A stretch of DNA of 64,000 nt from Brevundimonas sp. Root608 (GTDB lineage: Bacteria > Pseudomonadota > Alphaproteobacteria > Caulobacterales > Caulobacteraceae): the NCBI RefSeq assembly GCF_001427825.1, contig NZ_LMGT01000007.1:62001-126000 (forward strand). Reading direction: 5' to 3'. A model generated the notes under the pieces. That model ran no database searches, was not told the DNA's origin, and saw nothing but the letters and a program-made list of their open reading frames with translations. This document shows, in pieces, positions 58,696-64,000 of the stretch. Within the stretch, counting starts at the first letter, position 1; every line of letters begins with the position of its first letter. Made by a program: the position numbers and the translations under genes.

Positions 58696-59778
58696 TCAGC
58701 CCCCGGCGGCCGTGACCATGGCGGACTGGACGCTGGCGGCGCGGGTCTGGGCCTCCGCCTGGGCGGCCTGGGTGCGGGCGGCGACCTCGGCGGCGGCCTG
58801 ACGGGCCAGGGCCTGGGCCCGGACGTTCAGCTGGCCCAGAGGCGTCAGGGCGGCGTCCAGCGCGCCCCCATGCTCGCCGTTCAGATAGACGTCAAAGGCG
58901 GTCGGGTCCGAGACGTCGACCGTGGCGGCGACGCCGACCGGCGCGCGCCAGGCGTCTCCGGCGGAGAGCTGGCGGGCGAACAGCACCCGGCCGTCGGCCA
59001 TCCGGACGACCAGGCTGGCGGCCTTGCGGGCCTGGATCACCACCTGTGAGGCGCTGGCGGAGGCGCCGTAGATGGCGCCGCGCGGATTGAAGGCCCGCTG
59101 GACCGGAGACGCCGAGGCGGCGGCCGCCGCGGCCAGACCTTCGGGCGAAGCCGGATCGACGCCGGTCAGCTCGGCCTCGAGGCCGGGCGTGATGTAGAGA
59201 GCCGGAATGGTCTGGTCCGGCGGCGCGGGCTGGGGCGCGGACAGCCGCAAGGGGCTCTGGCCCGGGACGGCGCCCAGGGTCCAGCTTTCGGGGACCGCGG
59301 CGATGTCGGAGGGCTGGGGCGCGCGCATCAGGCTGACGCGCTGGAAGACATTCCAGCCGATCACGGCCAGGACGAGAGCCAGACCGGCGGCGATCAGGCG
59401 CGGCGAATAGCGGCGGACATCCTCGAAGGCCACGCCGACGGGCGCCTGGAGCGGCACGGAAGGATCGGGGGTCTCGCGCTTGAACCGCTCCACCGCCAGC
59501 TGTTCGTCCAGGCCCAGGGCGTCGGCGTAGGCGCGGACATAGCCGATCGAGAAGACGCGGTTGGGCAGGGTCGAGAAGTCGTTCTGCTCGAGCGCGGTCA
59601 GATAGCGGACGGGCACGCGGGTGACGGCGGACAATTCGGCGAGGGACCGGCCCGACTGCTCGCGGGCCAGTCGCAGGCCGTCGCCGAGCGTCAGCGCGTC
59701 CGTGATCGACGGAACGACGTCCTTCCATTCGGGATCAGTCCGGAATTCGTCGGACCTGTTCCCCGTATCCAGCGCCAT
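58696..59778 (-). CDS. RodZ-like HTH membrane protein (DUF4115)
   Basis: The 360-residue protein has an N-terminal Xre-type HTH_25 domain (residues about 33-95: [37 protein letters not shown]), a single helix near 128-147, an Ala/Pro-rich periplasmic linker and a DUF4115 beta domain near 270-330. RodZ links MreB to the cell-wall machinery. Position before ispG supports the match. The frame is open to 59916, but the added residues look non-coding, so ATG 59778 is used. Confidence 0.88.
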   Translation of the reverse strand: MALDTGNRSDEFRTDPEWKDVVPSITDALTLGDGLRLAREQSGRSLAELSAVTRVPVRYLTALEQNDFSTLPNRVFSIGYVRAYADALGLDEQLAVERFKRETPDPSVPLQAPVGVAFEDVRRYSPRLIAAGLALVLAVIGWNVFQRVSLMRAPQPSDIAAVPESWTLGAVPGQSPLRLSAPQPAPPDQTIPALYITPGLEAELTGVDPASPEGLAAAAAASASPVQRAFNPRGAIYGASASASQVVIQARKAASLVVRMADGRVLFARQLSAGDAWRAPVGVAATVDVSDPTAFDVYLNGEHGGALDAALTPLGQLNVRAQALARQAAAEVAARTQAAQAEAQTRAASVQSAMVTAAGG

Positions 59779-59973
59779 AGATCCTGACCCCACGCTCGGT
59801 TCGCATGGGGTGTCCCCATGCGACGCCGTACTCGAACTCGGGGCCTGTACCATATCGGGATGACAGTTCGGGCCTGCCCCCGCAGACCACCCGGTTCCGG
59901 CTTGTGGATAACTCATTTGAGCTGACCGATCAACGATTTGTTAGGCGTGCCGGCCAATTCGGGCGCGGGACGA

Positions 59974-62241
59974 TCAGATCGTGACGTTCAATTTCCGGGC
60001 CAGGGATTCCAGCTCGCCGCGGATCGATCCGGCCGAGGAGCCGAGCAGGTTGGTCATGCTCCGCCGCGCCGCGGTCAGGTCGGCCGACAGGATCATCCGC
60101 TTGACCGGCCCCACGCCGCCGGCAGGGGCCGACAGCCGGGTGAAGCCCAGCGTCAGCAGGGCGAAAGCCTCGAGCGGGCGGCCGGCCATTTCGCCGCACA
60201 CCGAGACGGGCGTTCCGGTGTCGGCGCATCGCTTCTGAATCTCGGCCAGGGCGCGCAGGGCCGGCGGCGACAGCGGATCGTAGCGATCGGACACCAGCGG
60301 ATTGGTGCGGTCGGCGGCGAACATGTACTGGAACAGATCGTTGGTGCCGATCGAGACGAAGTCCGTCAGCGGCAGCAGGGCGTCGAGGTGCCACAGCAGG
60401 CTGGGGCATTCGATCATGGCTCCGACACGCAGCAGGGCGGGCAGGGCCCGGCCCCGGCGTTTGGCCCAGGCGCATTCGACGTCGACCAGTTCGCGGGCGG
60501 CGCGGAACTCGTCCACGGTGGCGATCATCGGGAACATGACGCGCAGCTCGCGCCCGGCGGCGGCGGTGAGCAGGGCCCGCAGCTGCAGCCTCAGCAGGCC
60601 GGGGCGGTCGAGGCCCAGGCGGATGGCGCGGCGCCCGAGCGCCGGGTTCTCCTCCCGCTCGGTCTCCAGATAGGGCAGGACCTTGTCGCCGCCGATATCG
60701 AGGGTGCGGAAGATGACGGGCCGGTCGCCGGCGGTGTCGAGGACGAGTTTGTAGAGGGCCGTCTGGGTGGTCAGCCGGGGCAGTTCCTCCGACACCATGA
60801 ACTGGAATTCGGTGCGGAACAGGCCGATGCCCTCAGCCCCCGTGGCGTCGAGGTTCTCCAGGTCCACCGCCAGGCCGGCGTTGGTCAGGACGGTGATGCG
60901 GGTCCCGTCCAGGGTGACGGCGGGCACGTCGCGCAGCTTGGCGAACTCGGCCTGGCGTTCGCTGCGCACCAGCATGCGCGACTGGACGGCGGCCAGCATG
61001 TCGGGCCGGGGGCGCAGATAGGTCTCGCCGGTCTCGCCGTCGACGATGACGAGATCGCCCTCGGACAGGCGGTCGCGCAGGCCCATGACGCGGCCGACGC
61101 AGGGAATCTGCAGCGCACGGGCGACGATGGCGGCGTGGCTGGCGGCCGAGCCCTCCTCGAGCAGCAGGCCTCTCAGCTTGTGGCGCGGATACTCCAGCAG
61201 GTCGGCGGGGCCGAGGTTGCGGGCCACCAGGATGGCGTCGTCAGGCAGGTCGCGATGGCCGGGGTTGTCGCCGGCCAGGACCCGCAGCAGCCGGTTGGCC
61301 AGATCCTCGAAGTCGTGCAGCCGCTCCTTGATGTAGGGGTCGCGGGCCTGGGCGAAGCGGGCGCGGTGCTCGTTGCGGACGCGGTCGACGGCGGCCTCGG
61401 CGGTCAGGCCGGTGCGCACGGCCTCCTCCAGCGACCGGTTCCAGCCGCGATCGTCGGCGAACATGCGATAGGTTTCCAGCACCTCGAACGAGGCCCCGGC
61501 CAGCTTGCCCTGCCCGCCCTCGAGCATGGAATCGATATTGGCCTTGAGGGCGATGAGAGCCTCGCGCAGCCGGATCTCCTCGACCGCAGGATCCTCGGCC
61601 AGCAGGTTCTCGGGCGGGATCGGCGCCTCGTGCAGCACGACATGGCCGTAGGCGAGGCCCTCGGCGAAGCGCTGACCCTTGATCCGCTCGGGCCGGTGCG
61701 GCGCCACCTCGATGTCGCGCAGTTCGTCCTGGGCCAGCAGTTCGCCCGAGGCCACGGTCTCGGCCAGGACCATGGCGATGGTCTGGATGTCCTCGACCTC
61801 CTCCTCGTCATAGCGCCGCTCGGAGCGGTTCTGGACGACCAGCACGCCGATGGCGCGGCCGCCGCGCAGCAGGGGCGCGCCGAGGAAGGCGTGGTAGGGG
61901 TCCTCCCCCGTTTCCGGCCGGTAGGCGAAGCTGGGATGGGCGGGCGCGTTCGACAGGCTGATCGGCTCGGCCAGACGCGCCACCTCGCCGACCAGGCCCT
62001 CGCCGGGGCGCAGCCGGGTCTTGTGCACCGCTTCGGGATTCAGGCCCTGGGTGGCGAACAGCTCCAGCTCGCCCGAGGCGCGGCGCAGATAGATGGAGCA
62101 GACCTCGGCCACCATCGACCGGGCGATGGTGCGCACGACCATGTCGAGCCGGTCCTGGGCCGGCGCCGCGCCGGCCATGGCCTCGCGGATCTGGCGAAGG
62201 AGGTTGCGCGGCCCCCTCGTCGTCAATCCGCCAACCGGCAT
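59974..62241 (-). CDS. ptsP: Phosphoenolpyruvate-protein phosphotransferase, EI-Ntr
   Basis: A 755-residue enzyme starting the nitrogen-type PTS. Residues about 20-165 are a GAF sensor domain, then the EI N-terminal domain with the phosphorylated His369 in EEGSAASHAAIVAR, and a C-terminal PEP-binding barrel (GIGLFRTEFQFM, RTLDIGGDKVLPYL, SIGTNDLFQYMFAADR). It passes phosphate to an NPr protein not encoded here. It lies 9 nt downstream of the DUF3147-like gene on the same strand, next to lysC, as in many alphaproteobacteria. Confidence 0.96.
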   Translation of the reverse strand: MPVGGLTTRGPRNLLRQIREAMAGAAPAQDRLDMVVRTIARSMVAEVCSIYLRRASGELELFATQGLNPEAVHKTRLRPGEGLVGEVARLAEPISLSNAPAHPSFAYRPETGEDPYHAFLGAPLLRGGRAIGVLVVQNRSERRYDEEEVEDIQTIAMVLAETVASGELLAQDELRDIEVAPHRPERIKGQRFAEGLAYGHVVLHEAPIPPENLLAEDPAVEEIRLREALIALKANIDSMLEGGQGKLAGASFEVLETYRMFADDRGWNRSLEEAVRTGLTAEAAVDRVRNEHRARFAQARDPYIKERLHDFEDLANRLLRVLAGDNPGHRDLPDDAILVARNLGPADLLEYPRHKLRGLLLEEGSAASHAAIVARALQIPCVGRVMGLRDRLSEGDLVIVDGETGETYLRPRPDMLAAVQSRMLVRSERQAEFAKLRDVPAVTLDGTRITVLTNAGLAVDLENLDATGAEGIGLFRTEFQFMVSEELPRLTTQTALYKLVLDTAGDRPVIFRTLDIGGDKVLPYLETEREENPALGRRAIRLGLDRPGLLRLQLRALLTAAAGRELRVMFPMIATVDEFRAARELVDVECAWAKRRGRALPALLRVGAMIECPSLLWHLDALLPLTDFVSIGTNDLFQYMFAADRTNPLVSDRYDPLSPPALRALAEIQKRCADTGTPVSVCGEMAGRPLEAFALLTLGFTRLSAPAGGVGPVKRMILSADLTAARRSMTNLLGSSAGSIRGELESLARKLNVTI

Positions 62242-62250
62242 GCCGTCGCC

Positions 62251-62601
62251 CTACAGTCTGACGCCGACGCGCGCTGCGACGGCTACGGTTACACCATACA
62301 GAACTACCGTCAGCGCGCACCCGGCGAGGAGCGCGGGCCAGAAGCCGACGCCCCGCCGCAGCAGCGCGGGGATCAGCAGGAACATGGGCAGGGAGGGGAG
62401 CACATACCAGAAGGTCGCCTGCGCATGATCGGCCAGGCGGTCGGCGTCACGGGTGTCGCGCCACAGCCAGATCATGCCCAGCACGGAAACAAGCGGCAAG
62501 GAGGCGAACAGGGCGCCGAGCGCGGCGTTGCGGCGCGCGGTCTCGGACACCAGCCCCACCAGCAGGCCGGAGATCAGGGCCTTGATGACCCCGTACAGCA
62601 T
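62251..62601 (-). CDS. DUF3147-like small membrane protein
   Basis: A 116-residue protein with four predicted helices: VIKALISGLLVGLVSETARR, LGALFASLPLVSVLGMIWLW, FWYVLPSLPMFLLIPALL and a C-terminal one. The pattern fits the DUF3147 group. Its ATG overlaps the lysC stop (TGATG), so it is probably translated with lysC. Function unknown. Confidence 0.82.
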   Translation of the reverse strand: MLYGVIKALISGLLVGLVSETARRNAALGALFASLPLVSVLGMIWLWRDTRDADRLADHAQATFWYVLPSLPMFLLIPALLRRGVGFWPALLAGCALTVVLYGVTVAVAARVGVRL

Positions 62602-63875
62602 CAGACGGTCTCGAGACCGTAGGCGGCATGCAGGGCGCGAACGGCCAGTTCCGCATAGGCCGCATCGATCAGGACGCTGATCTTGATCTCGGAGGTCGAG
62701 ATGGCCTGGAATTTCACGCCCTTGTCGGCCAGCGCCCGGAACATGGTCTGGGCGACGCCCGCGTGGCTGCGCATGCCGACGCCGACGACCGAGACCTTGG
62801 CCACGTCCTCGTCGACGCGCAGCTCCTCGAAGCCGATCTCGTGCTGGGCCGCGCGCATCAGCTCGGCGGCGCGGGCGGCGTCGCGGCGGCCGGTGGTGAA
62901 GGTCAGGTTGACCGCCCCCTCGCTGCGCGCCTGCGACTGGACGATCATGTCGACGTTCACATTGGCCTCGGCCAAGCGGGTGAAGACGTCGGCGGGGGCC
63001 TCGACCCGGTCGGACAGGCCCAGCAGGGTGATGCGGGCCTCGTCGCGGCTCATGGTGACGCCGGACACGATGCGTTTTTCCACGATTTCCTCCTCGTCGC
63101 AGATCAGGGTGCCGGCGTTGGCGGGCAGGGCCCCGTTCTCGTCGGGTTCGATGAAGCTTGATAGCACGCGCAGCGGCACCTGTTTGGCCATGGCCAGTTC
63201 GACCGAGCGGGTCTGCAGCACCTTGGCCCCGAGAGAGGCCATCTCCAGCATCTCCTCGTAGGAGATCTTCTCGAGGCGGCGGGCGCGGCTCTCGATGCGG
63301 GGATCGGTGGTGTAGACGCCGTCGACGTCGGTGTAGATGTCGCACGGGCAGTTCAGGGCCGCGGCCACGGCCACGGCGGAGGTGTCCGAGCCGCCCCGGC
63401 CCAGGGTGGTGATCCGGCCCGAGCGGCTGACGCCCTGGAAGCCGGGGACGACGGCGATCTCGCCCTTGTCCATGGCGGCGCCGAGCACCTCGCCCGGGAC
63501 GTCCTCGATGCGGGCGCGGCCGTGGGCGTCGTCGGTCAGGATCGGAATCTGCCAGCCCATCCAGGTCCGCGCGTTCAGCCCCATGTTGCGCAGCGTCAGC
63601 GCCAGCAGGCCGGCGGTGACCTGTTCGCCCGAGGCGACGACGACGTCGTATTCGTCGTCGGACGGTTCGATCCCCTGGCCCGGGCGGCCGGCGCCGTCGG
63701 TCCAGGCGACCAGCTCATTGGTCTTGCCGGCCATGGCTGAGACGACGACGGCGACCTGTTTGCCGGCGGCGGCCTCGGCGGCGACGATACGGGCGGCGCG
63801 GCGGATCCGCTCGAGGTCGCCCATCGAGGTGCCGCCGAACTTCATCACCAGTCGCGTCGTGTCTGGCCGCGTCAT
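62601..63875 (-). CDS. lysC: Aspartate kinase
   Basis: A 424-residue enzyme making aspartyl phosphate for lysine, threonine, methionine and diaminopimelate synthesis. The kinase domain begins VMKFGGTSMGDLERIRRAA and includes TLGRGGSDTSAVAVAAALN and CDIYTDVDGVYTTDPR. Two ACT domains follow from about residue 275 (ITLLGLSDRVEAPADVFTRL, VSVVGVGMRSHAGVA), the usual feedback sites. The ATG at 63875 gives the canonical start. The frame is open further upstream. The last 125 bases of the window hold no gene I can support. Confidence 0.96.
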   Translation of the reverse strand: MTRPDTTRLVMKFGGTSMGDLERIRRAARIVAAEAAAGKQVAVVVSAMAGKTNELVAWTDGAGRPGQGIEPSDDEYDVVVASGEQVTAGLLALTLRNMGLNARTWMGWQIPILTDDAHGRARIEDVPGEVLGAAMDKGEIAVVPGFQGVSRSGRITTLGRGGSDTSAVAVAAALNCPCDIYTDVDGVYTTDPRIESRARRLEKISYEEMLEMASLGAKVLQTRSVELAMAKQVPLRVLSSFIEPDENGALPANAGTLICDEEEIVEKRIVSGVTMSRDEARITLLGLSDRVEAPADVFTRLAEANVNVDMIVQSQARSEGAVNLTFTTGRRDAARAAELMRAAQHEIGFEELRVDEDVAKVSVVGVGMRSHAGVAQTMFRALADKGVKFQAISTSEIKISVLIDAAYAELAVRALHAAYGLETV

Positions 63876-64000
63876 CGTGGCGGATCGCCCCATCTTGCGT
63901 GGAAGGCCGCGCGGGTTCATCCCTCGGCCCATGGCCGCTTCTAACGACACGGTATCTGCGCGCAAACCCCAAAGCCGCCCGGATTTCAACGATCCGGCGC

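Noticed and set aside
59938..62622. An 894-codon plus-strand open frame
   Set aside because: It is antisense to ptsP and the DUF3147-like gene, with His/Gly/Gln-rich composition and no domain.

Overview
This is a GC-rich chromosomal segment from an alphaproteobacterium of the Caulobacterales, most likely Brevundimonas or a close relative. That placement is inferred from the Caulobacter-type pilA/cpa/tad pilus cluster with a CtrA-like box, from GTG/TTG starts and tight 1-4 nt gene overlaps, and from the set and order of housekeeping genes. The window holds almost entirely core genes. I see no prophage, transposase, CRISPR array or rRNA. No stretch over 300 bases lacks a gene.

Layout. 1-1679: the first codons of metK leave the left edge, behind a palindromic operator. 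Next come a membrane protein, a LuxR-type HTH protein with a C-terminal membrane anchor (its middle has coding signal in the wrong frame), and tRNA-Thr(CGU). 1723-5912: hemC-hemD on the minus strand diverge from tsaD-gpsA-Rieske. 5916-10549: a methyltransferase; a small operon of two paralogous membrane proteins plus a winged-helix regulator behind an AT-rich palindrome; a tyrosine phosphatase; and pabB. 10546-22181: the Tad/Cpa type IVb pilus locus. It has two TadE-like minor pilins and a small pil_N-domain protein on the minus strand, facing three tandem Flp pilin genes, then cpaA-cpaB-cpaC-cpaD-cpaE-cpaF-tadB-tadC. Only the middle pilin has a canonical C-terminus.

22188-31394: a divergent Lrp-type regulator and alanine dehydrogenase pair, then obgE, nadD, rsfS, rlmH, an EnvC-like protein, ctpA, a divergent polysaccharide deacetylase and rppH, covering ribosome assembly, NAD synthesis, envelope maintenance and mRNA decay. 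31391-38789: three small or membrane genes, then the F1 part of ATP synthase (atpHAGDC on the minus strand) with an inverted-repeat element between atpD and atpC, then a two-gene unit of small secreted cysteine-containing proteins. 38909-46144: DUF808, TerC, glutaminyl cyclase, priA, a small transaldolase, DUF484 and xerC. 46228-53023: an aspartyl protease-like protein, lpdA, a PAS histidine kinase, tRNA-Gly(GCC), an SDR enzyme and a YkvA-like protein. 53020-63875: a quinone oxidoreductase, an isoaspartyl peptidase, a lipoprotein, a TauE/SafE exporter, a GST, ispG, a RodZ-like HTH membrane protein, ptsP, a DUF3147-like protein and lysC.

The most interesting items are: the pilin array, in which two of three genes have lost their stop codon and now read through their own transcription terminators; the frame-switched LuxR-type gene; the 11-cysteine secreted peptide; intergenic inverted-repeat elements, one inside the ATP synthase operon and one touching the rppH start codon; and two AT-rich palindromic operators.
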